A stretch of DNA of 58,662 nt from GCA-002282575 sp964416645 (GCA_964416645.1 CAYQEZ010000005.1:1-58662); one strand, 5' to 3'; counted from the first letter of the stretch, positions 50,417-58,464 are shown. Numbers and translations: made by a program. The notes: a model not told the origin generated them from the sequence alone.

Positions 50417-50896
50417 TTAGGCTTTGGCTTCTTCAGGACGCAAACTTTGCGCTAACTTATCGAGTACACCATTCACATAGGCATGACCGCCTTCTGCACC
50501 AAAAGCTTTCGCCAACTCCACCGCTTCGTTAATAACGACACGGTAAGGCGTTTCAGGCATCTGGCTCAGCTCCCACACCCCTAAACGGAGTGCCGATAAC
50601 TCAACAGGATTCAACTGCGCAATCGGACGATCCAAGGCGGTTTGAATGGTACTATCAATGGTCTCTACGTTCGACAATACACCTTGCAACAATCCAGAGA
50701 AGAAAGGTTTACTGCCCACTTGAATGGCTGCATCTGTTAAAAACTGCTGTTCAATTTCCACTAAGCTACTGGGATTGAGCTGCCACTGATAGAGCGCCTG
50801 CAACGCCGCGCGACGCGCCTGTGTGCGCACAGGAAGTCCTTTACGAACTTCCGTTTTAGGTTGTTTGTCATCCCCAGTTGGGTGCAATTTGCTCAT
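50417..50896 (-). CDS. nusB: Transcription antitermination factor NusB
   Basis: NusB binds boxA RNA with NusE in rRNA antitermination. The 159-residue all-helical protein has RTQARRAALQALYQWQLN, ELSALRLGVWEL and PYRVVINEAVELAKAFGAEGGHAYVNGVLDKLA. It overlaps ribH by 4 bases, so the two are coupled. Confidence 0.95.
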   Translation of the reverse strand: MSKLHPTGDDKQPKTEVRKGLPVRTQARRAALQALYQWQLNPSSLVEIEQQFLTDAAIQVGSKPFFSGLLQGVLSNVETIDSTIQTALDRPIAQLNPVELSALRLGVWELSQMPETPYRVVINEAVELAKAFGAEGGHAYVNGVLDKLAQSLRPEEAKA

Positions 50897-51366
50897 GCAT
50901 TGGCCTCAATCACTTTCATTAACTGCGCCATTTCAATCGCTGTGACGGCTGCCTCAAAACCTTTATTGCCTGCTTTAGTACCCGCGCGCTCAATCGCCTG
51001 TTCAATACTGTCCACCGTCAAAATACCAAAAGAAACAGGCATACTGAAATCCAACATCGCTTGTGCCAAGCCTTTCGTTGCTTCATTAGCCACAAAATCA
51101 AAATGTGGGGTATGACCACGAATCACCGCGCCCAAAGCAATAATGGCATCATATTTGCCACTTTGCGCCAAGCGTTGCACTGCTAACGGAATTTCAAAAG
51201 CACCTGGCACACGCGCCACCACCACAGTATCAAGGCTACCACCATGACGCACAATCGCGTCCTTAGCACCCGACTCTAAGGCATCGACAACAAAACTATT
51301 GAAACGTCCCACCACCAAAGCAAACTTTAAGCCTTGCGCATTCAACATGCCTTCTAAATTTTTCAT
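50893..51366 (-). CDS. ribH: Lumazine synthase
   Basis: RibH (riboflavin synthase beta) condenses the ribityl-diaminopyrimidine with dihydroxybutanone phosphate. The 157-residue protein has FALVVGRFNSFVVDAL, VPGAFEIPLAVQRLA, ALGAVIRGHTPHFDFV with the catalytic His and SFGILTVDSIEQAIERAGT. Hairpin repeat C lies between it and ribBX. Confidence 0.96.
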   Translation of the reverse strand: MKNLEGMLNAQGLKFALVVGRFNSFVVDALESGAKDAIVRHGGSLDTVVVARVPGAFEIPLAVQRLAQSGKYDAIIALGAVIRGHTPHFDFVANEATKGLAQAMLDFSMPVSFGILTVDSIEQAIERAGTKAGNKGFEAAVTAIEMAQLMKVIEANA

Positions 51367-51392
51367 TGTATATCCCTTATTTTTCCTATCCT

Positions 51393-51515
51393 AAAACCGT
51401 CATGAGCTGACAAAATTGCTAGGCGCAAGACTCGCAGACACTAGGAGTGTACATCAGTAGATGACGACGTGCGAGCAGCGTAGTAACAACGCAAGATGTC
51501 AGCGCAATAGGTTTT
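51393..51515 (-). repeat. Stop-codon-anchored hairpin repeat (copy C, ribBX)
   Basis: This is a 123-base inverted repeat between ribBX and ribH, ending AAAACC/GGTTTT with the right end overlapping the ribBX stop codon. The outer stem is GCTGACA/TGTCAGC (perfect). The inner stem is CTCGCA/TGCGAG, different from copy A but again complementary, which indicates selection on pairing. Confidence 0.8.
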
Positions 51516-52623
51516 ATGCTTTTTCAACAAATTCTGTTACTTCCAAGCCAAACCCCGTCAGCGCAGACAATTGCCACGGCGTACCAATAATACGCAGTTG
51601 TTGTAATCCCAAATCGGATAAGATTTGCGCCCCTAAACCATAGGTTTTGACATCATCATCCATCGGTTCTGACGCTACGGTTAAATGACGGTCTTGATGT
51701 TGCATCGCTTGAATACGCTCCAACAGTACACGACTATCGGCATCTTTACGCAACACCACAATCACCCCTTTACCCGCTTGGGAAATTTGCGCCATAGCGG
51801 CACGCAAGGTCCAACCACACTCAGGGCGAGTTGAAGCAAACAAATCACAAATACTGTCCTGCATATGCACACGCACCAAGGTGGGCGAAGCATCTAGCTG
51901 CCCCATACTCAAGGCAAAATGCACACGCTGATCCAACAAGTCTTGATATGCAGTAAGCTTAAACTCACCAAATTCGGTTGGCAATTTGCACTCGGTCACA
52001 CGTTCGATATTTTTTTCATGCTGCGAACGGTAACGAATTAAATCGGCAATGGTACCAATTTTGATGCCGTGCTCGGCGGCAAAAACTTCCAGCTCAGGAC
52101 GACGCGCCATGGTACCGTCTTCATTCATAATCTCGACGATAACCGATGCTGGCGTTAACCCAGCTAGTCGCCCCAAATCACAACCCGCTTCCGTATGACC
52201 TGCCCGCGTTAACACGCCACCACGACGCGCCATTAACGGAAACACATGACCTGGCATGGTAATATCGCTCGGTTTCGCATCAGCCGCGACGGCCGTGCGA
52301 ATGGTGTGAGCGCGATCGGCTGCTGAAATACCCGTTGTTACGCCCTGCGCCGCTTCAATCGACATGGTAAACGCCGTTTCTTGATGGTCGTTACTGCCAC
52401 GCACCATCAGGGGTAGGTTAAGCTGCTGACAGCGTTCTTTGGTCAGTGTTAAACAAATGAGTCCACGACCATAACGCGCCATAAAGTTAATATCTTCAGG
52501 GCGCACCAAATCGGCCGCCATGATTAAATCACCTTCATTCTCACGGTCCTCATCATCCATCAGGATAATCATTTTGCCCGTGCGATAATCCGCCAAAATT
52601 TCTTCTATGCTATTGAGTGCCAC
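51514..52623 (-). CDS. ribB: DHBP synthase with degenerate GTP cyclohydrolase II domain (RibBX)
   Basis: The N-terminal domain (about 1-200) is a normal 3,4-dihydroxy-2-butanone 4-phosphate synthase: DDEDRENEGDLIMAAD (23-38) and GHTEAGCDLGRLAG. The C-terminal domain is GTP cyclohydrolase II-like, but the zinc motif is lost: where RibA has CLTGDxFGSxRCDCG this protein has ICDLFASTRPECG, and the catalytic RQEGRGIG region is replaced by RKDADSRV. Such RibBX fusions are known in proteobacteria, with a separate RibA elsewhere. The 369-residue length fits RibBA/RibBX. It is followed by hairpin repeat C and ribH. Confidence 0.93.
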   Translation of the reverse strand: MALNSIEEILADYRTGKMIILMDDEDRENEGDLIMAADLVRPEDINFMARYGRGLICLTLTKERCQQLNLPLMVRGSNDHQETAFTMSIEAAQGVTTGISAADRAHTIRTAVAADAKPSDITMPGHVFPLMARRGGVLTRAGHTEAGCDLGRLAGLTPASVIVEIMNEDGTMARRPELEVFAAEHGIKIGTIADLIRYRSQHEKNIERVTECKLPTEFGEFKLTAYQDLLDQRVHFALSMGQLDASPTLVRVHMQDSICDLFASTRPECGWTLRAAMAQISQAGKGVIVVLRKDADSRVLLERIQAMQHQDRHLTVASEPMDDDVKTYGLGAQILSDLGLQQLRIIGTPWQLSALTGFGLEVTEFVEKA

Positions 52624-52718
52624 AACACTATCCTTTTTATCGTTTTATGCTTGGTGACTATTGTCGCATGAAATGCCGTCCTTTGCGTCATTCGGCGTGT
52701 CAGGATCAGACGTTTACC

Positions 52719-53378
52719 CTATTTCCAAAAGCCATGCTGTGCTAAAAAGTCGGGCGTGAGCTTGGTTGCATGCGTTTGAGCTGACTGACCTGTCAGCAAG
52801 CGTTCTAAATAACGTGCAATCACATCAACCTCTAAATTCACCACCGAACCAACGCGCAACTCACCTAAATTGGTTTCTTGCAAGGTATGCGGCACCAAAT
52901 TAACCGTAAAAGATTCGGCACTCACGGTATTGACCGTTAATGACACACCGTTAATGGTGATCGAACCTTTGTGCGCCACATAATGCGCAATTTCTTTGGA
53001 CATGGCAAATTCATAACGCCACGAAGCACCATCGGCAACAATAGTCATCACCCGACCCACCGCATCGACGTGACCGCTTACCATATGCCCACCTAGCCGA
53101 TCGGCCAAGCGCAACGCCTTTTCTAAATTCACAGCTGAGCCAACTGACAACTGCTTAAAGGCCGACACCGCCAAGGTTTCATTAGAAACATCGGCAACAA
53201 AGCTGTTCGTCGTCATCGCCACTACCGTTAAGCACACCCCATTCACCGCAATCGAATCGCCTAAAGCAACATCCGACATATCCAGCTTGCCAACCGCCAA
53301 AGTGAGCTTCCAGTCACCACTAGCATTGTGCGCAATCGCACTGACTTTGCCCACCGATTGAATAATACCTGTAAACAT
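52719..53378 (-). CDS. ribE: Riboflavin synthase alpha subunit
   Basis: RibE dismutates two lumazine molecules to riboflavin. The 219-residue protein consists of two lumazine-binding repeats: MFTGIIQSVGKVSAI with VNGVCLTV in the first, and GHMVSGHVDAVGRV with INGVSLTVN in the second. It starts 11 bases after ribD. Confidence 0.96.
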   Translation of the reverse strand: MFTGIIQSVGKVSAIAHNASGDWKLTLAVGKLDMSDVALGDSIAVNGVCLTVVAMTTNSFVADVSNETLAVSAFKQLSVGSAVNLEKALRLADRLGGHMVSGHVDAVGRVMTIVADGASWRYEFAMSKEIAHYVAHKGSITINGVSLTVNTVSAESFTVNLVPHTLQETNLGELRVGSVVNLEVDVIARYLERLLTGQSAQTHATKLTPDFLAQHGFWK

Positions 53379-53389
53379 GGTTAGTTCCT

Positions 53390-54526
53390 TTAATTAACAG
53401 CCGCAGGCGGCACCCAACGTGAGCGCACATCTTCACCAACCAAGCGTTGCTCAAGCAAACGCCAACGCGGAACCTGATGCATCGAACCGAACAGCGGCAT
53501 AGTTGCCAATGCCGAGCGTGCTTCGCCCATTATAGCCCCAGAAGTATACCACCAGAGTTCATCCACCATCCCCAAGGCGATGGCGTTTGCGGTTAAATTG
53601 GCCCCCGCTTCTATCAATACGTCGTTAATCGTAAAGTCTGACGCCAACAATTTCATCACGCTGGCTAAGTTCAAGCGCCCCGATTCATCCAACGCCACAG
53701 GCAACACCTGTACACCCAGCTGAGTTAAGGCATCAACTTTTTCAGCTTGTTGCGCCAGCACTTGTTCTGAAACGAGAATCAGCACATCACCAGAGCATCG
53801 AAATAACTGAGCATCCAAAGGACAACGCAACTGAGTATCCAATACCACACTCAAAGGTTGAAAAGATTCAAAACCCGCCAAACGCACATTCAAGCTCGGA
53901 TTGTCGGTCAATAGCGTACCGATACCGGTGATAATAGCACCAGAGCGCGATCTCAGTTGTTGCACATCGGCACGAGCCGCCTCACTGGTAATCCACTGAC
54001 TTTGACCGTTGAGCAGTGCCGTTTTGCCATCTAAGCTGGCACCGACTTTATAACGCACAAACGGAAGTCCGCGCTCCATGCGCGATAAAAAACCGACATT
54101 CAACCCACGCGCGGAAGTTTCCATTAAACCAACATCGACGTGAATACCTGCAGCGCGCAAGCGCGCAATACCTGAGCCGGCAACCAATGGATTCGGGTCT
54201 TGCATCGCCACCACCACCCGCGCCACGCCAGCAGCGGTTAAGGCATCGCAACAAGGCGGTGTACGACCATGATGGCTACAGGGCTCTAAAGTGACATAGG
54301 CCGTCGCACCCTGCGCCTGCTCACCCGCCATGCGCAAGGCGTGAACCTCGGCATGAGGCCCTCCAGCACGAATATGCCAGCCTTCGCCAACGACTTGATT
54401 GGCTTTAACAATCACACACCCTACAGCAGGATTGGGTCTAACGGTAAGTTGGCCTCGTTCTGCCAAACGAATGGCCTGCGCCATGTAATGCGCATCTTGT
54501 GTCGTAAAGGAATTCAGATAAGACAA
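53390..54526 (-). CDS. ribD: Bifunctional riboflavin deaminase/reductase
   Basis: RibD deaminates and then reduces the pyrimidine intermediate of riboflavin synthesis. The 378-residue protein has an N-terminal zinc deaminase (GGPHAEVHAL, TLEPCSHHGRTPPC) and a C-terminal reductase (VRYKVGASLDGKTALLNGQSQWITS, EAGANLTANAI). It heads the rib operon downstream of nrdR, the common order. No FMN riboswitch was recognised upstream. Confidence 0.96.
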   Translation of the reverse strand: MSYLNSFTTQDAHYMAQAIRLAERGQLTVRPNPAVGCVIVKANQVVGEGWHIRAGGPHAEVHALRMAGEQAQGATAYVTLEPCSHHGRTPPCCDALTAAGVARVVVAMQDPNPLVAGSGIARLRAAGIHVDVGLMETSARGLNVGFLSRMERGLPFVRYKVGASLDGKTALLNGQSQWITSEAARADVQQLRSRSGAIITGIGTLLTDNPSLNVRLAGFESFQPLSVVLDTQLRCPLDAQLFRCSGDVLILVSEQVLAQQAEKVDALTQLGVQVLPVALDESGRLNLASVMKLLASDFTINDVLIEAGANLTANAIALGMVDELWWYTSGAIMGEARSALATMPLFGSMHQVPRWRLLEQRLVGEDVRSRWVPPAAVN

Positions 54527-54559
54527 GGCTCAAGAACCCGATAATGATTTTGCGTAAAG

Positions 54560-55027
54560 TTAGGTTTTTGCCGCTGTGCCATCGAGCAAACGCAAAATTT
54601 CCGTTTGAAAGGCTTGCACATCTTGGAAACTACGATAGACAGAGGCATAACGCACATAAGCCACCTGATCCAAGCCTTTCAACTCTTGCATCACCCACTC
54701 ACCCACTTGACTGGCTGGCAATTCGCGCACACCTTCGGCCATCACTCTGTGGCGAATACGCGTCACTGCATCTTCAACCGCATCGGAAGCCACGGGGCGT
54801 TTTTCCAGCGCACGCATCATACCCGCACGAATTTTGGCATCATCATAACGTTCACGATTACCGTCACGCTTAATGACACGCGGCAAGGCGACCTCAATCA
54901 CTTCATAGGTAGTAAAACGCTCATTGCACTTGTGACACTCACGGCGACGACGCACTTGTGCGCCATCAACAGCAAGCCGTGAGTCGATGACTTTGGTGTC
55001 GGGGGCACCGCAAAAAGGACAATTCAT
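54560..55027 (-). CDS. nrdR: Transcriptional repressor NrdR
   Basis: NrdR represses ribonucleotide reductase genes depending on bound ATP/dATP. The 155-residue protein has the zinc ribbon (MNCPFCGAPDTKVIDSR, ECHKCNERFTTYE) and an ATP-cone (ALPRVIKRDGNRERYDDAKIRAGMMRALEKRPV). Hairpin repeat D separates it from the glyA stop upstream. Confidence 0.97.
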   Translation of the reverse strand: MNCPFCGAPDTKVIDSRLAVDGAQVRRRRECHKCNERFTTYEVIEVALPRVIKRDGNRERYDDAKIRAGMMRALEKRPVASDAVEDAVTRIRHRVMAEGVRELPASQVGEWVMQELKGLDQVAYVRYASVYRSFQDVQAFQTEILRLLDGTAAKT

Positions 55028-55031
55028 ACTT

Positions 55032-55215
55032 AAAACCTATTCCGCTGTTACATTACTTTGTTGTCGCAGTGCTCGAAGCAGTCATGTACCTAGTGTACAC
55101 TCCTACTTCTGCGCGCTGCTCCGCCGCGTACTGAAACAGCTCATCACGGTTTATAAACTACATGAATCACTTGTTTCATAAACGAACTTACACTGTTAAA
55201 GCGCAATAGGGTTTT
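55032..55215 (-). repeat. Stop-codon-anchored hairpin repeat (copy D, glyA; one and a half units)
   Basis: From 55032 to about 55152 lies an inverted copy of the element (AAAACCTATTCCGCTGTT...AACAGCTCATCACGGTTT; stem GCTGTT/AACAGC). A further arm with a divergent spacer follows, ending GCGCAATAGGgTTTT over the glyA stop codon. The stem bases again differ from copies A-C but remain complementary. Confidence 0.75.
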
Positions 55216-56473
55216 AAGCGTATACGGGCAAACGTGAGCAGACTGCCACCACTTTCGCAATTACCGCATCACGCACTTGTGCTTCATTGTCTTTGCCAAT
55301 ACTGTCTAACACGTCACACATCCAGCCAGCCAACTCAGTACACTCACCTTCGGTGAAACCACGTGACGTGACGGCTGGTGTACCCACACGAATACCACTG
55401 GTGACAAAAGGTGACTGAGGATCGTTTGGAACCGCATTTTTATTAATGGTAATGTGCGCAGCACCCAAAGCCGCATCGGCTTGTTTACCCGTTAGCCCTT
55501 GCGCCACCAAATCGACCAAGAATAAGTGATTGTCAGTACCGCCAGAAACGACCTTGTAACCACGATCCATAAACACTTTAGCCATGGCTTGCGCGTTTTT
55601 AATGACTTGTGCAGCGTAAACTTTGAATTCTGGCTCTAGCGCTTCTTTGAAGGCAATCGCTTTAGCAGCGATCACGTGCATGAGTGGACCACCTTGCGTA
55701 CCTGGGAACACGCGAGAAGCAACCGCTTTTTCAATCGCTTCGTTGGCCTTACCTAAAATCAGACCGCCGCGAGGACCACGCAGTGTTTTATGGGTCGTGG
55801 TGGTGACCACATCGGCATAAGGCAATGGATTCGGATACAGACCTGCTGCAACCAAACCTGCCACATGCGCCATGTCAACAAACAAATAAGCACCCACTTC
55901 ATCAGCAATCGCACGGAAAGCAGCCCAGTCCATGGTTTTAGAATAAGCCGAAAAACCCGCAATAATCATTTTAGGCTTGTGTTCCAGTGCTAATTTGCGC
56001 ACTTCATCCATTTGCACGATGCCATTGTCATCAACGCCATACTGCACCGAATTGTAAATTTTACCTGAGAAATTAACCTTAGCACCATGGGTTAAGTGAC
56101 CACCATGCGCCAAACTCATACCCAGTACTGTATCACCTGGATTCAACAGAGCTTGGAAGACCGCCCCATTGGCTTGCGAGCCTGAGTGTGGTTGCACATT
56201 CGCCCAGTCAGCGCCAAACAATTCTTTAGCACGATCAATCGCGACTTGTTCTGCTAGGTCCACATACTCACAACCACCATAGTAACGTTTACCTGGATAG
56301 CCTTCGGCATATTTATTGGTTAGCACGCTGCCTTGGGCTTCCATAACACGAGGACTGGTGTAGTTTTCAGAAGCAATCAGTTCAATATGATCTTCCTGAC
56401 GTTGCGCTTCGTCGCTGATAGCGCGCGCAATCACATCATCATAGCCAGCAATAGTCATTGATTTGGTAAACAT
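55214..56473 (-). CDS. glyA: Serine hydroxymethyltransferase
   Basis: GlyA interconverts serine and glycine and charges tetrahydrofolate with one-carbon units. The 419-residue PLP enzyme has the N-terminal HIELIASENYTSPRVMEAQGS, the SGSQANGAVFQALL segment and the PLP lysine in VTTTTHKTLRGPRGG. Its stop codon forms the end of hairpin repeat D; nrdR follows on the same strand. Confidence 0.97.
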   Translation of the reverse strand: MFTKSMTIAGYDDVIARAISDEAQRQEDHIELIASENYTSPRVMEAQGSVLTNKYAEGYPGKRYYGGCEYVDLAEQVAIDRAKELFGADWANVQPHSGSQANGAVFQALLNPGDTVLGMSLAHGGHLTHGAKVNFSGKIYNSVQYGVDDNGIVQMDEVRKLALEHKPKMIIAGFSAYSKTMDWAAFRAIADEVGAYLFVDMAHVAGLVAAGLYPNPLPYADVVTTTTHKTLRGPRGGLILGKANEAIEKAVASRVFPGTQGGPLMHVIAAKAIAFKEALEPEFKVYAAQVIKNAQAMAKVFMDRGYKVVSGGTDNHLFLVDLVAQGLTGKQADAALGAAHITINKNAVPNDPQSPFVTSGIRVGTPAVTSRGFTEGECTELAGWMCDVLDSIGKDNEAQVRDAVIAKVVAVCSRLPVYA

Positions 56474-56743
56474 GACAAGTCCTCGGTAGAAAAAATTAAA
56501 TAAGTACCGCTATTGTACCAGCAAACAAAAAACAGCCCAATATGTTGGGGAAAAGATTTTACTAAAGCGAGATTGATAAGGAATGACTTAACCTAACAAA
56601 CCCAAAAAACACTCCTTTAGGTAAAGCCATGAACAGACATACTGAGATGATCAATGAGATTAGGATTTCGGTCAGAATTGAACTAAAGACGACCAAACAT
56701 GGGGGGGGTATCGTTGAATATGAGGGTTTTCGCTGTTGCGTGA
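56474..56743. other. Intergenic region without an intact gene
   Basis: This about 270-base tract holds the glyA leader, a copy of a dispersed repeat (56626-56698) and a run of eight G at 56701-56708. A plus-strand frame starting at 56629 exists but has no ribosome binding site and runs into the toxin gene on the other strand. Confidence 0.5.
56626..56698. repeat. Dispersed direct repeat bounding the right-end array (copy 1)
   Basis: This segment aligns with 58532-58609 in the same orientation at roughly three quarters identity by eye, with a shared core TTCGGTCAGrATTGArCTAAAGAC. On the minus strand both could encode a similar short peptide (around IDHLS-x-S-x-HG), so they may be fragments of one gene. 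The two copies bracket the toxin-antitoxin pair and small membrane genes. Confidence 0.55.
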
Positions 56744-57082
56744 CTACTTACAACCAAAATACCGACAGAAATCATTTTGAATACGTTTTAGATAAGCATC
56801 ATTCAGTTGACCGTACTGTTTAACAATAATGCGTTTAGATACAACCATTGTTTTTCTTACCATAACCTTAGATGTTTTAGGAATAGCGCCCTGCTTGAAG
56901 CTGCTCGGATCAATCAAGTGCTCATCTGAGTGAAGATTATCTATTTGGCTGCTAATTGGAAGGGCAATAAAGTCATCGTAGGGTAAATTATCTTTAAAAA
57001 CAATGACAGGACGTTTTTTACTGCTCTGTAAATCTGCAAAGAAGAACTCGCACAACACAACATCACCAACCATTAATTCCAT
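56744..57082 (-). CDS. MazF/PemK-family toxin
   Basis: The start at 57082 (MELMVGDVVLCEFFFAD) gives a 112-residue product; a longer frame adds nine residues inside the antitoxin gene. It matches the PemK/MazF fold: GDVVLCEFFFADLQSSKKRPVIVF at the N-terminus, FIALPISSQ and the KTMVVSKRIIVKQYGQL strand. MazF toxins are ribonucleases that cut single-stranded RNA at short motifs. It overlaps the antitoxin gene by 10 bases. Confidence 0.82.
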   Translation of the reverse strand: MELMVGDVVLCEFFFADLQSSKKRPVIVFKDNLPYDDFIALPISSQIDNLHSDEHLIDPSSFKQGAIPKTSKVMVRKTMVVSKRIIVKQYGQLNDAYLKRIQNDFCRYFGCK

Positions 57083-57309
57083 ACGGCATCTTCCTCTGAG
57101 CTTAACCATTCTTGGATATTCGATGCACTATGATTGGAAAACGCAATGGTTTCACGCTGGTCAACAGACAGTGAACTGCTTTGATTCATATCAGATGAAT
57201 CGTCTAGTACTAAAAAAATAGCTTCTACACGTTTATTAGCAGGTAGTATCGGCAAATGAACCAAATGTCCCACACTATCCGTATTTAATACGACACGTTC
57301 AGCATACAT
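57073..57309 (-). CDS. Antitoxin partner of the MazF-type toxin
   Basis: This 78-residue protein starts YAERVVLNTDSVGHLVHLP and continues LPANKRVEAIFLVLDDSS, a compact N-terminal strand-rich region, then an acidic C-terminal tail (SNIQEWLSSEEDAVWN) suited to binding a basic toxin. A GAAGGG site precedes the ATG. It overlaps the toxin gene by 10 bases in the usual antitoxin-first order. Family assignment is by context; I do not recognise a named antitoxin family with certainty. Confidence 0.7.
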   Translation of the reverse strand: MYAERVVLNTDSVGHLVHLPILPANKRVEAIFLVLDDSSDMNQSSSLSVDQRETIAFSNHSASNIQEWLSSEEDAVWN

Positions 57310-57360
57310 AACCTAACCCTTCTAAAATAACTTCTTAGCAGTAATATATTACCACAAAGC

Positions 57361-57390
57361 AAAAAAGCGACCCTTTCGGATCGCTTTTTC
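57361..57390 (-). terminator. Terminator copy 1 of the right-end array
   Basis: On the minus strand GCGATCC-GAAA-GGGTCGC followed by six T forms a strong stem with a GNRA-type loop. It follows the two miniprotein genes at 57444-57682. Near-identical copies lie at 58072-58098 and 58436-58464. Confidence 0.9.
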
Positions 57391-57408
57391 GCAATTTCAA
57401 CTTGAAAG

Positions 57409-57422
57409 CCGTGTTGCCACGG
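57409..57422 (-). other. GNRA-capped hairpin upstream of terminator copy 1
   Basis: The minus strand reads CCGTG-GCAA-CACGG, a five-pair stem with a GCAA tetraloop, followed by a TTCAAGTTGAA palindrome and then the terminator. The same block recurs at 58484-58497, suggesting a conserved structured 3' end. Confidence 0.55.
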
Positions 57423-57443
57423 CGAACCATTAGAAGTTGTCAG

Positions 57444-57524
57444 TCAAGCGGTCTTTGCCAAATAGAAAAACAAACCAGCTATCGCTAATCCAACCAGAAA
57501 TACTGCAATACTTGCCATTAGCAT
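57444..57524 (-). CDS. 26-residue single-helix membrane miniprotein
   Basis: The short frame starts MLMASIAVFLVGLAIAG and consists of one transmembrane helix ending in FYLAKTA. A GGAGAG site lies upstream of the ATG at good distance. It follows the 35-residue one-helix frame by about 50 bases and precedes the structured terminator. The small size makes the call tentative; position in an array of small membrane genes supports it. Confidence 0.45.
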   Translation of the reverse strand: MLMASIAVFLVGLAIAGLFFYLAKTA

Positions 57525-57574
57525 ATCAAAGCTCTCCTATGCCATTGACCTCTGCTTGGTTTTCGGATAATTCA

Positions 57575-57682
57575 TCACTCTTGATGCCACCTATGCCAAA
57601 AAACAACCCCAAGACCAATCAACAACATAGCTACAGAAACTAGCAACACGGTGATATCCGTTGTATTAATATTTTCCATCAT
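57575..57682 (-). CDS. 35-residue single-helix membrane miniprotein
   Basis: The frame begins with two ATGs (57682 or 57679) and encodes a short polar N-terminus (MENINTTDIT), one hydrophobic helix (VLLVSVAMLLIGLGVVF) and a basic/aromatic tail (WHRWHQE). It lies downstream of a DUF1640-like gene on the same strand. No family is recognised. It parallels the one-helix miniproteins at 14195 and 23730. Confidence 0.5.
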   Translation of the reverse strand: MMENINTTDITVLLVSVAMLLIGLGVVFWHRWHQE

Positions 57683-57723
57683 CTTTGCTTCTTAGAGCTA
57701 ATATAAAGGTGAACTCCTAACAA

Positions 57724-58026
57724 CTACGTGATACGAGATAACTCAATCAGCATTTTTGCCATCAACGCAAAACCACTTGCCGATAATGCGATAGACAAGC
57801 CGATCATCCATTTCACTAATTTTAATTCTGTCTCATTTTTAACAGCCAAATCTCGGACAGCTTGCGAAACAGACAACACATCAGACCTTGTTGCTAAAGA
57901 TAGGTCAAGTGCTTCAGACATTGCTTCTTTTTGCGCTAAGGCCAACCCCTCTGCTTGCTTACGATCAAAGCCTGCTTGTTCTAGCGTACTCACGAAATGT
58001 AAGGTATCAAATGTAATTGTGCTCAC
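57724..58026 (-). CDS. DUF1640-like small coiled-coil membrane protein
   Basis: The start is GTG with an excellent AAGGAGG site. The 100-residue protein has the head ITFDTLHFVSTLEQAGFDRKQAEGLALAQ, a coiled coil containing ATRSDVLSVSQAVRDLAVK and a C-terminal helix after LKLVKWMIGLSIAL. This is the longest of the five family members in the window. It is followed by two one-helix miniprotein genes and a terminator. The function is unknown. Confidence 0.85.
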   Translation of the reverse strand: MSTITFDTLHFVSTLEQAGFDRKQAEGLALAQKEAMSEALDLSLATRSDVLSVSQAVRDLAVKNETELKLVKWMIGLSIALSASGFALMAKMLIELSRIT

Positions 58027-58071
58027 AAAAAAACCTCCTTAAAACAACCCCAATCGATTATACCACAAACC

Positions 58072-58098
58072 AAAAAAGCGACCCTTTCGGATCGCCTT
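58072..58098 (-). terminator. Terminator copy 2 of the right-end array
   Basis: It has the same GCGATCC-GAAA-GGGTCGC-T6 structure as copy 1. It lies about 30 bases after the stop codon of the 58128-58379 gene on the minus strand. Confidence 0.9.
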
Positions 58099-58127
58099 TT
58101 CGTCGTTTCATATTGAAAGCCTTGCCA

Positions 58128-58379
58128 CTACGGTAACCAAACACTTTTTAGTAAAGGTAACACCGTTGCCGCAACAACAATGGCAAGCATCCACTTCATG
58201 ACATGAACTTCTTTATCTAATTTAGTGTATTGGTCTGACAGTCGCTTTTCTAAACCGACAAGATCACCTTTAGTTGCAACAGACTCAGCACTGATGGCTT
58301 GCGCTGCTTTTTGGGCTTTCTCTTCATCAATTCCAACAGAGCGAAAGGCTTGATAGACTTCAATTATCATTGTCGACAT
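58128..58379 (-). CDS. DUF1640-like small coiled-coil membrane protein (short-head type)
   Basis: This 83-residue protein starts MSTMIIEVYQAFRSVGIDEEKAQKAAQAI, close to the head of 19382-19582. It has a coiled-coil segment with ATKGDLVGLEKRLSDQYTKL and a C-terminal helix after VMKWMLAIVV. The KWM tripeptide before the helix is shared with two other family members in the window. Terminator copy 2 follows. The function is unknown. Confidence 0.82.
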   Translation of the reverse strand: MSTMIIEVYQAFRSVGIDEEKAQKAAQAISAESVATKGDLVGLEKRLSDQYTKLDKEVHVMKWMLAIVVAATVLPLLKSVWLP

Positions 58380-58435
58380 AGCATGTATCTCTTATCCATT
58401 TATTGGTGCGAGTATAACACACCACCCCACAAACC

Positions 58436-58464
58436 AAAAAAGCGACCCTTTCGGATCGCTTTTT
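58436..58464 (-). terminator. Terminator copy 3 of the right-end array
   Basis: This is identical in stem and loop to copy 1 and is also preceded (in the minus direction) by the GNRA hairpin at 58484-58497. No intact minus-strand gene is visible just upstream of it; the region to the window end appears to hold only a relic. Confidence 0.9.

Noticed and set aside
52624..52718. Possible FMN riboswitch in the rib operon
   Set aside because: The conserved FMN aptamer segments were not found here or upstream of ribD.
56629..56823. Plus-strand 64-codon frame starting MNRHTEMINEIRI
   Set aside because: It has no ribosome binding site, crosses a G8 run and a dispersed repeat, and overlaps the toxin gene on the other strand.
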